DNA of 64,000 nt from Atriophallophorus winterbourni (lineage: Eukaryota > Platyhelminthes > Trematoda > Plagiorchiida > Microphallidae): contig JACCGJ010001846.1 of the NCBI GenBank assembly GCA_013407085.1, forward strand, positions 1 to 64,000. The letters run 5' to 3'. Below, piece by piece: positions 55,201 through 60,914 of the stretch. Every line of letters begins with the position of its first letter. Positions within the stretch are counted from its first letter, which is position 1. A program made the translations under genes and the position numbers. Under the pieces are notes generated by a model that did no database searches, was not told the DNA's origin, and saw nothing but the letters and a program-made list of their open reading frames with translations.

Positions 55201-56994
55201 GTACCTAGGATGCGGCAAGTTTAGTTCGTTCACGGCTTTGCATTGCATGCTGGTCTTCAAATTTCCACTAATCCAAACGCCGATGAAAGATAATACATGG
55301 CTTATTTTAGTTCTTTCTTCGGAAACCAGCATCAGGTCCATGGATCATGGAAGGCCGAAAATTGTATTTAAAATATCTACGCATCTTCAAAATGTCAGTG
55401 AATCTTTTCCCATACTATCTGATGAGCATTATAAGCTTAAACATCTACACTGAACGTAGAGGCACAGCAGATGGAGGATTTTTACATTTCGTCTCGCCAG
55501 AGCCTCCGTATCAGAAGAAACCGTATACATGTAATGAATATGAAAATGCCTGTATATATTGCATGTACGCATGTGCAATAAATACCGCTTTACTGTATGA
55601 GAGCGAATATTGGGCTGTTCAGGCAAGACACAAACCAATGCTTAATGTTTTACAACCAAAGCGAATTGGATGATAATAACGAGCATAGAAATATGGCCAA
55701 TACGGCATATTCACCCTTCTATGACAGAATTATCTAAGTCATATCGACAGAATAACAGTCATGCTAATGGCGGAACTCAAAAGTAAGCGGCGGACAAACT
55801 GTACCGGCGGTATGAAGACATTAGTTGTTGTTGTTGGCCTCCCCCGGTCGATATCGACCATGGCTGTACATCACTATCGCATGAGTTTTTCATGTTCCAC
55901 AGGTTTTAGAATGACTAAACAGTCCGATTCGGGAGGAACAATTTCTCCCGCAGCGCTTGCAACGATAAGCAGAACTCGGTCAATCGGCGTCAGTTGTACG
56001 TTGGCGGGGTGCTGTGCGTTCACCAGTTAAGAACCGAATCTGCTCCTCCCAGCTTGCAGACGACGCTTTACACAATGCCTTTAATGTGAGCGGTCAAGAG
56101 CAAGTTATTCCCAACTCGCGGGGTCAATGCCAAGAGCTTTCATATCTCTTCTGCAAACGGCATACAAATGATATTGACATCGATGGTGCACGAAAACAAA
56201 TGGCTTGCAATCAATCAATTTAGAGATGGTGGGGCGTCAGTTTCAATGTGGATGACTGGGAATGCTGCTCATGGACACTGGGCTCAAGCTGCAGAAGAAC
56301 CAAACAAACTGTAGGGGGGCGGATTCTGATCAGGCTATTAAAATGGTAGGATATGACGATAATCTGTTTCGCACTACATCGTCAAGGGAAACTTTGACAG
56401 TAAGGAAGACAAACAGTATACACAAAGGAAAATCGAATGAAAATGAAAAAGATTATACAAAAAATTCATGCGCTTGACAGAAAATAGTATATTACAAGTC
56501 AAAGATTGCTTACTTGTAACTGCCAATTCGTCAAACGTGGCCATTTGTTGTGTACAAGAGGAACTTGTATCATGTAATGCGTCAACCGAATGAGTACTCC
56601 TAGATCAATAACGATCCAGGAACCAGGGTTCACCTCGAATGGATCCGAGTTTGGCGGATTAATACAAATCGATAGATGCGGGTCCGCGACAAGTTTCAGT
56701 GCACTCGATCTCCGACGCCCACAACTAGTGGAGGCGATCCGGTTGACGCGTTTCATGCCTGGCTGGGAACAGTACAAGAGTGAGCCAAGCAATTGGGGAG
56801 ATCGATTTAACGTGGAATCCGATGTGGTGACACGCACGAGTCCATGGAGACGGAGTGGATTTGCCCATTTGTTTTCTCGACCACCATTCGTTCCTAACCA
56901 AGCGAAGATGCCCCCAGTAAAATGTTTGCTTCCGTCGTTATGGACCGAATCCTTATCGAATGGAAGGAAAATAACAGATGGAGGCATCCACGAG
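22098..56994 (-). CDS. HECTD1: HECTD1-type HECT E3 ubiquitin ligase (gene span, C-terminal half)
   Basis: Fourteen minus-strand exons give about 1470 codons ending at TAA 22098-22100. All junctions agree in phase except one end I could not fix (34.65 kb) and a possible missing exon between 51.97 and 42.19 kb. Domain order is that of HECTD1: discoidin/SUN-like domain (56994-53341), an MIB/HERC2-like block (52264-51965), a long acidic and Ser-rich linker (42187-37837), a conserved pre-HECT region (37256-34.65 kb), and the HECT domain (32599-22098) with the catalytic Cys in PSVNTCMHYLKLP. HECT ligases accept ubiquitin from an E2 on this Cys and pass it to substrate lysines. The HECT blocks fit HECTD1 better than TRIP12 (ERRAFVRFVTGCPTLPPGGL; EVGFNGEEGTGLGPTMEF). 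Human HECTD1 is about 2610 residues, so the ankyrin-bearing N-terminus lies upstream. No alignment was run. Confidence 0.85.
22340..22440 (-). repeat. Degenerate family-B hammerhead repeat
   Basis: On the minus strand it keeps GTCTCC, GATGA, CAGCCAGAAGCCGGTAGTGG and TGTAAGAG. The loop of stem II is deleted and GAAAC reads GAAGC, so it is a dead copy. It lies just beyond the 5' side of the last HECTD1 exon, in the last intron. Confidence 0.65.
23090..23435 (+). mobile_element. RTE-like retrotransposon 3' end with C-terminal zinc finger
   Basis: The frame at 23108-23362 reads GIDPAGWEELALNRSHWR, then an Arg-rich stretch, then HRCKRCGRYCSSKIGLFSH ending at Cys, a C2H2-type finger (C-x2-C, then H-x4-C). 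This layout is the known C-terminus of RTE-like polymerases in flatworms. After the stop comes GGTCGACATCGACCG and a (CAA)n tail. Homologous ends occur at 55.8, 62.9 and, as a bare tail, 34.37 kb. Located in the last HECTD1 intron, antisense to the gene. Confidence 0.75.
23659..23942 (-). CDS. HECTD1: HECTD1 exon, HECT domain
   Basis: Acceptor ATTTGCAG, donor AAA|GTGAGT. Two leading bases complete Ala, then GFERLIPMHTLAMFTPSEL, the block CPTWTAQEIWTHCEP and the highly conserved FVTGCPTLPPGGLKNLYP of the HECT C-lobe. The WTAQEI and GGLKNL blocks fit HECTD1 rather than other HECT subfamilies. Phase 0 at its end. Confidence 0.93.
24422..24593 (-). CDS. HECTD1: HECTD1 exon, HECT domain
   Basis: Acceptor CTGTTTCAG, donor CGAG|GTCAGT. 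It reads RFGHIEFPLPQIGENLGN, then VDVDECLTEANIDSFVKR and TGIAKQMQAFR. The Gln-Met-x-Ala-Phe-Arg ending is a standard HECT N-lobe/hinge block. Starts in phase 0, ends in phase 1. Confidence 0.92.
27027..27323 (-). CDS. HECTD1: HECTD1 exon, HECT N-lobe
   Basis: Acceptor ATTATTTAG, donor AAA|GTAAAT. It encodes 99 residues: DQRQMDLPLSEAFLELMC, matching the conserved DLP-(I/L)-S block of HECT domains, then ILGLEHFRAIFPERS and DLESLCIPMAFPAS. Human HECTD1 has a longer acidic insert between these blocks that is absent here. Confidence 0.9.
28030..28640 (-). mobile_element. CR1-like retrotransposon, 3' part (split by insertion)
   Basis: The frame 28628-28038 reads NIYLRHTMEYAVEVWAPG, then KIYHIATKLVMGLRNVPY and LQRLGLCDFTQRRIRRD, the C-terminal region of CR1-like polymerases. 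It continues the reverse transcriptase at 29.34-30.33 kb and is cut from it by a family-D element. Sits in the 27.3-30.5 kb intron of HECTD1, in the gene's sense orientation. Confidence 0.8.
28640..29310 (+). mobile_element. Family-D element inserted in the CR1-like copy
   Basis: About 670 bp in the opposite orientation interrupts the CR1-like frame. Its 3' part shares the CCCCTACTTCGG ... GGCAACCGGGTAGTAT block with 21.5 kb and ends in (AAT)5-6 at 29289-29304. No coding domain is clear, so it may be a truncated or non-autonomous non-LTR element. Confidence 0.6.
29340..30330 (-). mobile_element. CR1-like retrotransposon, reverse transcriptase part
   Basis: The frame 30325-29789 gives the fingers domain: LKLNVRKSPGAYGITPIVL, VPKDWKSGVITPTFKGG and SNYRPVTLLSVIGNVMERI, then SPAQHGFRSHRSC. 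Further frames down to 29.35 kb give FKAFDRVNQHLLLQKLLR (catalytic Asp in the first block) and LLANDLKIWTPTSS, where the F/YADD box has decayed to ANDD. Stops and frame changes make it inactive. Confidence 0.85.
30456..30720 (-). CDS. HECTD1: HECTD1 exon, HECT N-lobe
   Basis: Acceptor CGCTTGTTAG, donor GTG|GTAAGT. One base completes Arg, then KHSHGLWVSEDRI. It continues to the block YVNPENGLFPAPWPAEF and FRFYVLGIAMAKCLV. The NGLFPxP and LG-x-x-x-AK-C blocks are the standard HECT N-lobe pattern. The middle part (TCEAVTDESMVIATEEC) is not conserved. Confidence 0.92.
31304..31336 (-). ncRNA. Penelope-type hammerhead ribozyme, decayed
   Basis: Minus strand: CTGACGA (31336-31330), a GCTTCTG stem closed by CAGAAGT, then GAAGCGT in place of GAAACGT. 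The tail ACCTGATCTAACTGATTGCA is shared with the other PLE tails. Confidence 0.55.
31790..31819 (+). ncRNA. Penelope-type hammerhead ribozyme, decayed
   Basis: CTGACAA (31790-31796; expected CTGACGA), an imperfect stem ending CAGAAGC, and GAAACATT where GAAACGTT is expected. Two core changes suggest loss of activity. It lies about 500 bp from the opposite-strand copy at 31.3 kb. Confidence 0.5.
32279..32599 (-). CDS. HECTD1: HECTD1 exon, start of HECT domain
   Basis: Acceptor TTTCAACAG, donor TTAAG|GTAATT. It encodes LAIGFEHANRPPLSNLGRI, RHVARVPRPQSAELL and, near the end, the HECT signature ELEVGFNGEEGTGLGPTM followed by EFYTLLSAEL. The signature is the start of the HECT N-lobe. The middle is less conserved. 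It needs an upstream exon ending in phase 2. Confidence 0.9.
33050..33110 (+). repeat. tRNA-like sequence (pseudogene or SINE head)
   Basis: A perfect RNA polymerase III B box, GGTTCGAATCC (33080-33090), is flanked by GTCGGG and CCCACC, as in a T arm. GTTAAGGCGTGGTA lies upstream, as in the D arm of class-II tRNAs. I cannot close an acceptor stem or a full anticodon arm, so it is probably a pseudogene or a tRNA-derived SINE. Confidence 0.35.
33642..33685. repeat. Perfect 19-bp inverted repeat, 6-nt loop
   Basis: The left arm TTAATCGGATGCAAGCCCA (33642-33660) is exactly complementary to the right arm (33667-33685), with loop GCTTCT. It lies in a HECTD1 intron between the exons at 32.6 and 34.7 kb. 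Confidence 0.9.
34360..34412 (+). repeat. Solo 3' tail of the RTE-like zinc-finger element
   Basis: CCATGGTCGACACCGGCCGA followed by a (CAACAA) tract matches the ends at 23.39, 55.83 and 62.9 kb. No coding part remains. Confidence 0.5.
34440..34500 (+). ncRNA. Hammerhead-like family A copy, deleted core
   Basis: It shares GCGCATGCGGATC, TGTCCCTAC and CTGAT with the copy at 19.9 kb, then jumps to GGACGAAAC, lacking most of stem II. Dead copy. Confidence 0.45.
34650..34780 (-). CDS. HECTD1: HECTD1 exon, pre-HECT region
   Basis: Acceptor TTGTTTCAG. The leading G completes Lys with AA of the upstream exon, then AVTWLQKLVAGSSEAVSPSD, matching the SRAI-x-WLQN region that follows the LFPFETR block in HECTD1. 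The 3' end is uncertain: the next exon needs phase 2, and no strong donor in that phase was found; about 34650 is a guess. Confidence 0.75.
35556..35971 (-). CDS. HECTD1: HECTD1 exon, pre-HECT conserved region
   Basis: Acceptor CATTTACAG, donor AGCAA|GTGAGA. It encodes 138 residues: TPEIQFEKKSNVFTYPG, IENIFELLKLLNVYL, a divergent Cys/Ser part, LTKKLSLYVKDAWSVL and the diagnostic FLFPFETRLNCWRVSSLG. This Phe-Pro-Phe-Glu-Thr-Arg block precedes the HECT domain in HECTD1 and TRIP12. The longer open frame extending to 36244 is intron and repeat sequence. Confidence 0.9.
36080..36460 (-). repeat. Family-B hammerhead repeat, more than one unit
   Basis: One core on the minus strand (36253-36215) has CTCCAC, CTGATGG (last core base changed), GAAACCGGT. 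Unit landmarks recur about 242 bp apart (GTTCGTACA at about 36094 and 36336). A second, plus-oriented piece CAGAAACCGGTTGTTG lies at about 36430-36450, so the copy ends in an inverted junction. Located in a HECTD1 intron. Confidence 0.7.
37095..37256 (-). CDS. HECTD1: HECTD1 exon, pre-HECT region
   Basis: Acceptor CTTATCTAG, donor CAG|GTAGGC; 54 codons, phase 0 on both sides. It reads YFMFYSQRKANLVEEYPG then TTLLKLWNRTICLDYCSD, corresponding to the YYVQKLL ... KLRRIWEPTYTI region of HECTD1. The SAM-like segment that follows in the human protein was not found here and may be absent. Confidence 0.85.
37837..38586 (-). CDS. HECTD1: HECTD1 exon, Ser-rich linker
   Basis: Acceptor CGCTACAG, donor ATG|GTGAGT; 250 codons, phase 0 both ends. 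The middle is low-complexity and divergent, with VDTDTDSSHPETLFSLLKK, GLIPPFDVRSG and MELYLRFEELAEDLRYPI. It ends CPDAFVFHYIM, which joins the next exon to give the FHYIM-YFMFYS block. Gly-Leu-Ile-Pro-x-Phe-Asp matches LVPAFDPRPG of HECTD1. Confidence 0.82.
39044..39085 (+). ncRNA. Hammerhead ribozyme, family B (best copy)
   Basis: CTCCAC (39044-39049) lies directly before CTGATGA (39050-39056). Then comes a short imperfect stem II with loop AAACA, then GAAA (39070-39073), whose last A starts the palindrome ACCGGT (39073-39078), then A39079 and GTGGAG (39080-39085). CTCCAC and GTGGAG pair perfectly as a 6-bp stem I. In the hammerhead scheme ACCGGT is stem III without a loop, which would require a dimer, and cleavage would follow GTA at 39079. 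Stem II is the weak point: C-A at the first pair. Confidence 0.75.
39284..39324 (+). ncRNA. Hammerhead ribozyme, family B (second unit)
   Basis: CTCCAC, CTGATGA (39290-39296), stem II GGC/ACC with loop AAACA, GAAAC, then ACTGGT and A. The palindrome has one change and the 3' arm of stem I has lost a base (GTGAG). Confidence 0.65.
39430..39846 (+). mobile_element. Penelope-like element, GIY-YIG endonuclease domain
   Basis: One open frame of 137 codons reads NCIYKIKCKGCAVVYIGQTS, where VVYIG is the second half of the GIY-YIG motif. Then RELCPRVKEHSKRVRKQ holds the conserved Arg and His, and AEHVLDTGHSVDLDNVEV follows. This is the C-terminal endonuclease of PLEs, which nicks target DNA for reverse transcription. 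The upstream reverse transcriptase is missing. A PLE-type hammerhead lies 200 bp downstream at 40.05 kb, the usual order in these elements. The stop is at 39844-39846. The frame is intact and may be the youngest coding element here. Confidence 0.88.
40045..40078 (+). ncRNA. Penelope-type hammerhead ribozyme
   Basis: CTGACGA (40045-40051), a 7-bp stem II GCTTCTG/CAGAAGC with loop TGCA, GAAA (40071-40074), then the palindrome ACGT and T. All core bases are intact. Small hammerheads of this form are known from the pseudo-LTRs of PLEs. It follows the GIY-YIG frame at 39.4-39.8 kb. Confidence 0.8.
40386..40427 (-). ncRNA. Hammerhead-like core, family B, mutated
   Basis: Minus strand: TTCCAC, CCGATGA (T changed to C), stem II GGC/GTC around AAACA, GAACC where GAAAC is expected, then CGGTA and GTGGAG. 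Two core changes make activity unlikely. Confidence 0.6.
40640..40681 (+). ncRNA. Hammerhead-like core, family B, mutated
   Basis: CTCCAC, CTGATAA (G changed to A), loop region GCATACAACC, GAAAC, ACCGGC, A, GTGGAG. Stem I is perfect. The core change and the lost T before the cleavage site argue against activity. Confidence 0.6.
41628..41667 (-). ncRNA. Hammerhead ribozyme, family B
   Basis: Minus strand: CCAC, CTGATGA (41661-41655), stem II GGC/GCC with loop AAACA, GAAA, the palindrome ACCGGT (41638-41633), A and GTGG. All invariant core positions are present, and stem I has 4 bp. It lies 95 bp downstream of a HECTD1 exon end, inside the intron and on the sense strand of the gene. Confidence 0.72.
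41762..42187 (-). CDS. HECTD1: HECTD1 exon, acidic linker
   Basis: Acceptor CTTTATCAG, donor ACA|GTAAGT; 142 codons, phase 0 both ends. A strongly acidic run (LIDTELDEEEREPEEAELD) corresponds to the Asp/Glu-rich linker of HECTD1. RDVPKKPSLPKLPRFDAWER follows, and this Phe-Asp-x-Trp-Glu may stand for the RTWDDD region. Assignment to this gene rests on strand, order, phase and acidity; the sequence itself is divergent. Confidence 0.72.
42740..44520 (+). mobile_element. CR1-like retrotransposon, decayed, with ORF1, endonuclease and RT pieces
   Basis: At 42754-42972 a frame reads PDDKTVYERKEYDHRQW and later PLKITFSSRSVADNI, the RNA-binding ORF1-like pattern of CR1 elements. At 43202-43441: YSSDLLAVTETWFQSCM, the apurinic-type endonuclease block. 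At 43708 on: LILFDDDIKIWTRMKS, where the F/YADD box is FDDD. At 43890 on: LSWTDSEKDLGVWVCRSI and GASKLLGMLRRICK, then HSFKIWTRI near 44.45 kb. Large deletions lie between blocks. It sits in the largest HECTD1 intron, antisense. Confidence 0.75.
45175..45210 (-). ncRNA. Hammerhead-like core, family A, mutated
   Basis: Minus strand: CATAATGAG in place of CCTGATGAG, stem II GTGC/GTAC with loop AAACA, GAAA, then ATGGTC in place of CCGGTC. GGTCCTGATAGTATTGTCC precedes it as in the other family-A copies. Confidence 0.5.
45330..45525 (-). repeat. Family-B repeat lacking the ribozyme core
   Basis: It keeps GTGAATAAACAAAGTTA, TTCAAACA, GTGATTCTTGG and GTTGCTCAT in minus orientation, then switches to plus-oriented TATGTAAGTGCGGAGGATGTGAGCA. 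The core between is deleted at the inverted junction. Confidence 0.55.
49511..49607 (+). repeat. Direct repeat ending in a palindrome, copy 1
   Basis: CACGTTTTGGCTACCGCGAT through CTTCAC, then CGTGGGACGTTAT and the hairpin TGTAGTAG-TAAGT-CTACTACA (49587-49607). Repeats at 49743-49839. Unknown class. Confidence 0.65.
49743..49839 (+). repeat. Direct repeat ending in a palindrome, copy 2
   Basis: Same landmarks as copy 1, offset by 232 bp. The loop is TCAGT instead of TAAGT while both 8-bp arms are conserved (49819-49826 and 49832-49839). Confidence 0.65.
50089..50198 (-). CDS. Possible HECTD1 exon, Ser/Thr-rich
   Basis: Between an AATTAG acceptor and a CAA|GTAAGT donor lie 110 bases reading TSSSSIETNSSETQRPN and GQMACIASTTSELVAQ. 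It ends in phase 0, as the exon at 42187 requires. HECTD1 has a long Ser-rich tract at this place. It needs an upstream exon ending in phase 1, not yet found. Confidence 0.35.
51490..51810 (-). mobile_element. Penelope-like GIY-YIG domain, decayed copy
   Basis: Shifting between frames on the minus strand gives GVYIGQTSREF, then HKKRIGKQTRN, SEYQTLIKDLVLTEHMMDT and GYSVDLDNVARL, closely parallel to the intact domain at 39.43 kb. Frameshifts and stops interrupt it. Confidence 0.75.
51965..52264 (-). CDS. HECTD1: HECTD1 exon, MIB/HERC2-like block
   Basis: Acceptor TGTTTTTAG, donor AAA|GTATGT; 100 codons, phase 0 both ends. EARDQALNYLAQLRCGCF resembles the helix after the SUN-like domain. LGQVVRGYRKGYVKVQWAD followed by YAMGAK resembles the second half of the MIB/HERC2 domain (V-x-W-D ... 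Y-x-M-G-x). The usual WKW-x-DQDG half is not seen, so the domain is divergent or shortened. Confidence 0.78.
53341..53604 (-). CDS. HECTD1: HECTD1 exon, discoidin/SUN-like domain, second half
   Basis: Acceptor TTTATTTAG, donor AAG|GTCAGT; 88 codons, phase 0. It reads ASRNSLEWTLIAEHHIN, the block WGPQGMKLWSLN, REWRFVRIQVLCSANSSD and LNAVEFFGTVTKVF. The W-R-x-V-R-I and E-F-F-G-T-V blocks are those of the HECTD1 F5/8-type fold. Confidence 0.9.
53924..53957 (+). ncRNA. Penelope-type hammerhead, decayed
   Basis: CCGACGA in place of CTGACGA, stem GCTTCTG/TAGAAG, then AAAACGTTA in place of GAAACGTTA. The tail GCTCTAACCGATTACTTTA and, later, ACTCAATCGGTCTC match the PLE tails. Confidence 0.5.
54640..55080 (-). 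mobile_element. CR1-like retrotransposon C-terminal fragment
   Basis: The frame 55076-54828 reads LERIYRRAIKMVGCLRDL, YEDRLVHLNLDTLAHRRVR, and a second frame 54853-54644 reads NSLTSDGLQSSIERIFRN. This parallels the end of the CR1-like copy at 28.0-28.6 kb. It lies in a HECTD1 intron, sense orientation. Confidence 0.7.
55560..55680 (+). mobile_element. Reverse-transcriptase thumb fragment
   Basis: NTALLYESEYWAVQARHK resembles the LLYGSE-x-W block of RTE-like polymerases. Too short for a class. Confidence 0.35.
55810..56170 (-). mobile_element. RTE-like 3' end with zinc-finger region, decayed
   Basis: On the minus strand it matches 23.09-23.43 kb step by step (GCATTGTGTAAAGCGTC, CAACTGACGCC, CGCTGCGGGAGA, CAGTCCG region) and ends with CATGGTCGATATCGACCGG and a (CAA)n tail. 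Stops break the frame. Confidence 0.7.
56514..56994 (-). CDS. HECTD1: HECTD1 exon, discoidin/SUN-like domain, first half
   Basis: Acceptor CGATAGCAG, donor CAA|GTAAGC; one base then 160 codons. It reads SWMPPSVIFLPFDKDS, GIFAWLGTNGGRENKWANP and GLVRVTTSDSTL, then PGSWIVIDLGVLIRLTHYM and LTNWQLQ. The first blocks match FYALGTQG ... EWKNP ... GLV-x-V-x-S of HECTD1, and I-D-L-G is the strand common to F5/8-type domains. Starts in phase 1-base remainder, so the upstream exon ends in phase 2; the candidate at 60682 does. Confidence 0.9.
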
Positions 56995-57099
56995 CTGCTA
57001 TCGTGTGCTGTGGCTATAACAATTTTTTTACTGCAGCGTCACATTTACAAAAGAAAATGCTATAACGATACGGTAGGTTACCAATAACTGCTAATGTTT

Positions 57100-58930
57100 A
57101 ATAATGCAATGTGTTAAAAGACACCTTTCGGATGGATTCCAAGAGAACTCTATCGAAAATCTTCCAATTCGTGTGAAGAAACGAATTATCATTTGAATAG
57201 TGTAGTGATGTCGAGAAGAAAACGGAGTAATTTCTTGCAGCATAATCTCGAACAGCTCATGGAATTAGAGTCCACATAAATTCACACGTGTAGGTTCTAG
57301 CATATAGTGACGCGCATTGATATAACACACTAGTTCGTGAAAAAAATGAGCACCTGACACCAGATCAACAAATTTCTCGCTGTAAGTCACCATTCTCTAA
57401 ACAAAACGCACTCCAACGGTGTTCTTAGACCATGATAAAGTACCCACGTGTCAGAAATGATCGCAGAATCTGGTGCTATTGATACACACATCATTTGATA
57501 TAAGAAATCATACGATTGACTAGACAAAGCGTACATGAATACTTAGTTCACTTCTGTAAAGACCGTTGAAATTCCAGGGAAAAGGATGGATTATTCTGAC
57601 GTTATTTTGGTAACGAGAAATCATAGTTTTGTCAATCGCTGCATGTAATCCTTCACTACCGATATCATTATTCTTATTAAGTAAGGAGAAGGAAATGCTC
57701 GTCAGTTGTCGTGGTCAACAATAAATGAAAAGTATCAGATTTCGAAAATTCAGACTTGATTTTATCAACCATGTCGCTCCGAAATCCGATCTGTCGACAG
57801 CCACGTACGTTGCACAAAGACAGATCGGCGTTCGAATGTCAGGTCACGGATACACATACCTAATTAGCGGTAACAGCAGCGAAACCGGTCGTATGCTTGT
57901 GTCCTGCTTTTCGAACGTCATATACTACTTATTAATAAAAATCTGGCTTCAAAATAACAGCCTAGAGCACAAAACCTTTGTAGAATTCCGTTCTTTGTGT
58001 TTCATCTCGTAGACTTATAGGAATCAAAGATCCGACCTTTTGTGGAATACTCAGCCTGAGGGAAACGGCGATGTTGTCAATCACCAGACACGGAAAACAG
58101 ATGTAGAGGAAGTCCTCGAGAAATGACGCGAACTTTCATTTCAATTTTTTCTTTCAGCTTATTTAGCGTGCCACTTAAAGCCTATCGCCAACTGTACAGA
58201 AAAGAAAGCCTTCTACAATTATTTTTCTGTAATAAGAAAGCGGAGTCATGCCAAGCCCGCCACAGTGAAACCTCGAGAGATGCATTGTGAAAACTTAGTA
58301 GGGGAGTTCGTGGCTTTTGACGATCATACCAGAACGCTACCTTCATGAGCGACAGCATTACACCGGTAGCAAGTACTGAATACTTGATTGTCATAAAAAT
58401 CATGACACAATAAAATCCTAAAAAGATGGAAGAAGTTGTGAATTTAGAGACTAGGAAATCTATAGAACAGTTGACACAAGCAACCCGAAATGCGGTGCTG
58501 GCACCTCGAAGGGAACATGAATGCGACTGTCTATGCTATGAATCATAACTCTCATTCCTCGTCACTCCATTCGATAACAGACCAGATTATACAAACAATT
58601 CAAAAATTGGTTACAGATAAAGTGATCAGCCTACTGCTGTCTCGTATGTCATGAAACATGATTAACTTCATTTGTTCCCAAACCAGATTATTCGCGCGCA
58701 TAAATCATCAGTAAAAAGTACCTTAGCTTATCATACTACATCTAAATGCCTCAGTCTGGCAAACAGAAACTAAATCGAAAATTCTATGAAAATGCCAAAA
58801 GAAAAAACAATAAAATTATTCGAAAACCTATCGCGGAACAGGATGTGAGCCCCACAATATATTGGTCATTTAAATGCGCCTCGAGTGCTTGGCCAGGAAT
58901 CGATTTGTGTATCTGTATTGGAACATCGTA
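57100..58930. other. Intron or unassigned sequence
   Basis: A short plus-strand frame at 57.73-58.01 kb and a minus-strand one at 58.18-58.40 kb show no recognisable domain. If the exons at 60.7 and 62.6 kb belong to HECTD1 this is intron. Confidence 0.4.
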
Positions 58931-58939
58931 GTTCTTCAT

Positions 58940-59100
58940 AAGAACCCTTTTCTATAGTGGCATAGAAGTATAACATTGTTTACCACATTACCACTGTTTA
59001 AAGGCTCACAGAACCTGATCTTACAGTCTCCACCCAATGACGGCAAACAGCCAGAAACCGGTAGTGGTGTGTAAGTGCGGGGGATGTGAGCACCTCAATA
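58940..59100 (+). repeat. Family-B hammerhead repeat
   Basis: It reads GTATAACATTGTTTACCACA, CCACTGTTTAAAGGCTCACA and CTGATCTTAC, then the core at 59028-59067: CTCCAC, CCAATGA (expected CTGATGA), loop AAACA between GGC and GCC, GAAAC, ACCGGT, A, GTGG. One unit with a mutated core. Confidence 0.7.
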
Positions 59101-60238
59101 TACAAAGAAATAAATTATTCGAAAACCGTTCACGGACCAAGATGAATTCTAACAGTCATAGGGCATGCTTCCGACGGGGAGTGTTGGCCATAAACTGAGA
59201 TGGGACACGAACTAGAACAAGGCAGTCAAATAGACAATAAATGGTGACTAGTAGATACGTTGGATATCAGCCCAGAACGCGAAAAGATCGAAGTCAAACA
59301 ATATCACAGCCTTGTATGCAGAGGAGAACGATTTTTAGGTGGATAAAGATGCTTATTTAACAAAATCACTACGCCAACCTTCACACCGGCTATACTGAAA
59401 AATACATGATACCCTACGAAAAAGCCATCGAATGATAAATGACAAAATTTGTGATAATCTGATGAATCAAAAATTAGAGCAACTTACTTGTGAAATTTCC
59501 GAAGGAACAAGGTGAACACAACTTCCCGGGGGGCGTAAGTCGTACACAAAACCCATATCTTTGAGATCATCATTGTACCTAGATTAAAGCGGGGTATAAT
59601 ATCGTTAAATCCAAGAGAAAATAAACGATTTGCAAGATTGCATGCAATTTTATTTTAAAAATAAATGTAGGACGTTATCGAGAAGGGATTTTATCTATGG
59701 AAATAAACCTAAAATATTTAATTTAAGGCTCAAAATCTCGATAGTTAATCGTGGGCAAAGGAAAAGTATTCATTCGTTGATCGTACTAAACCAAATAAAC
59801 TCTCAACCTACTTTCCGCAGATACGAATAATAGCACGGTAAATTAACATAAACTAATCAAGAAATCAACAGAACCATGGATGTAAAAGGTGGTACATGAT
59901 CATCTATGGCGGACATTGACAGGACGAAGCCAACAACAACACATTAATGTTCACTGTAACCACATTTCCTATTTTCTTTCTGGCACAGGCTACGCTCTTT
60001 TGCGGCTTGGAGATTTGCATTAGCCCACGATGAACCACGAAAATGTTCTCGTCGATCCATTCAGGTTTGTTCAACGAGGACTTCCAGAATATGGTGACGT
60101 TCACTATCACTTTGCAAGATGTCAATTAATCTATCTTGCAAGAGAAATCGAAATCAAAGCTTCATAACAATAAAACACGACGCTCGCGTATGAAGAAAAA
60201 TAATTGTAAATCGGCATTATCATTCTAGTGTTTTGTCA

Positions 60239-60239
<1 letters not shown>

Positions 60240-60288
<49 letters not shown>

Positions 60289-60290
60289 GG
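60240..60290. repeat. TA and GA dinucleotide microsatellite
   Basis: (TA)n from 60240 to 60269 followed without a break by (GA)n to about 60289. Confidence 0.95.
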
Positions 60291-60484
60291 CTGAAGTGTA
60301 CCAACGAGACAAACTACATTTTAAAAGCGACGGTCAACCAACAGTAATGGTTTAACTTCGCATGAACTTCAGTAGCAAATGAACTGTATCATAGTGAAAA
60401 ACGGTTCTGTTGGATTTTTATGCTTGCTAATCATATATAAGTAAAAACGGTTGAAAATAAAATTTAGAACGATTGCAAGTAATG

Positions 60485-60590
60485 TATTGTGCTGCTCACA
60501 TCCCCATCACTTACACACCACTACCGGTTTCTGGCTGTTTGCCGTCATCAGGTGGAGACAGTAAGATCAGGTTCAGTGAGCCTTGAACCT
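60485..60590 (-). repeat. Family-B hammerhead repeat
   Basis: Minus orientation, one partial unit from GGCTCACTGAACCTGATC through the core to GATGTGAGCAG. It ends within about 90 bp of the putative exon at 60682. Confidence 0.75.
60518..60557 (-). ncRNA. Hammerhead ribozyme, family B
   Basis: Minus strand: TCCAC, CTGATGA (60551-60545), stem II GGC/GCC with loop AAACA, GAAA, ACCGGT palindrome, A, GTGG. All core positions are intact. Stem I is 4 bp. Confidence 0.72.
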
Positions 60591-60681
60591 TGCAAGTAAA
60601 CTTTGAATGTGACTGCCGCGTGAAAATAGTGATATCAGATGTGAATAAAGCATTCTCGTTAAGTGCCGAATGTTTACGTAC

Positions 60682-60914
60682 CACGGAACTTTTTTCACCG
60701 CGTTGACGATCCATTTTTGCAACTGTTCGACGGTGACCAATGGTTGTACACATAAATGATAACGGTTCAATTTAACTTTCCGGCTAAAAGGTCTCGTCTT
60801 GGAAGTTTTATCGTGGTAACCGCTTTTCGCCGTCGGGCGAAGTTGCAAGCCTCTCGTTAACAAGTGTTCGGATAAGGTGGTGAAATGGGCGGTTGGCAAA
60901 GGAAACCGCTCGAC
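60682..60914 (-). CDS. Probable upstream HECTD1 exon
   Basis: Acceptor GTTCATCAAG, donor TG|GTACGT. It reads VERFPLPTAHFTTLSEHLL, a basic stretch, then LCVQPLVTVEQLQKWIVNAV. It starts in phase 0 and ends in phase 2, exactly what the exon at 56994 needs. Strand and order fit. I do not recognise the sequence itself, and an alternative donor (AAA|GTTCCG) exists. Confidence 0.5.

Noticed and set aside
57725..57960. Possible minus-strand mini-exon reading FEKQDTSIRPVSLLLPL with a GTATGT donor
   Set aside because: Acceptor is poor, length is chance-like, and it is not needed for phase between 60682 and 56994.
58182..58403. Minus-strand 73-codon frame as a HECTD1 exon
   Set aside because: No matching blocks and no usable acceptor or donor in phase.
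59904..60125. Minus-strand frames near 60.0 kb, one with a helical look (RLIDILQSDSERHHIL)
   Set aside because: A stop lies in the best frame and no splice sites bound it.
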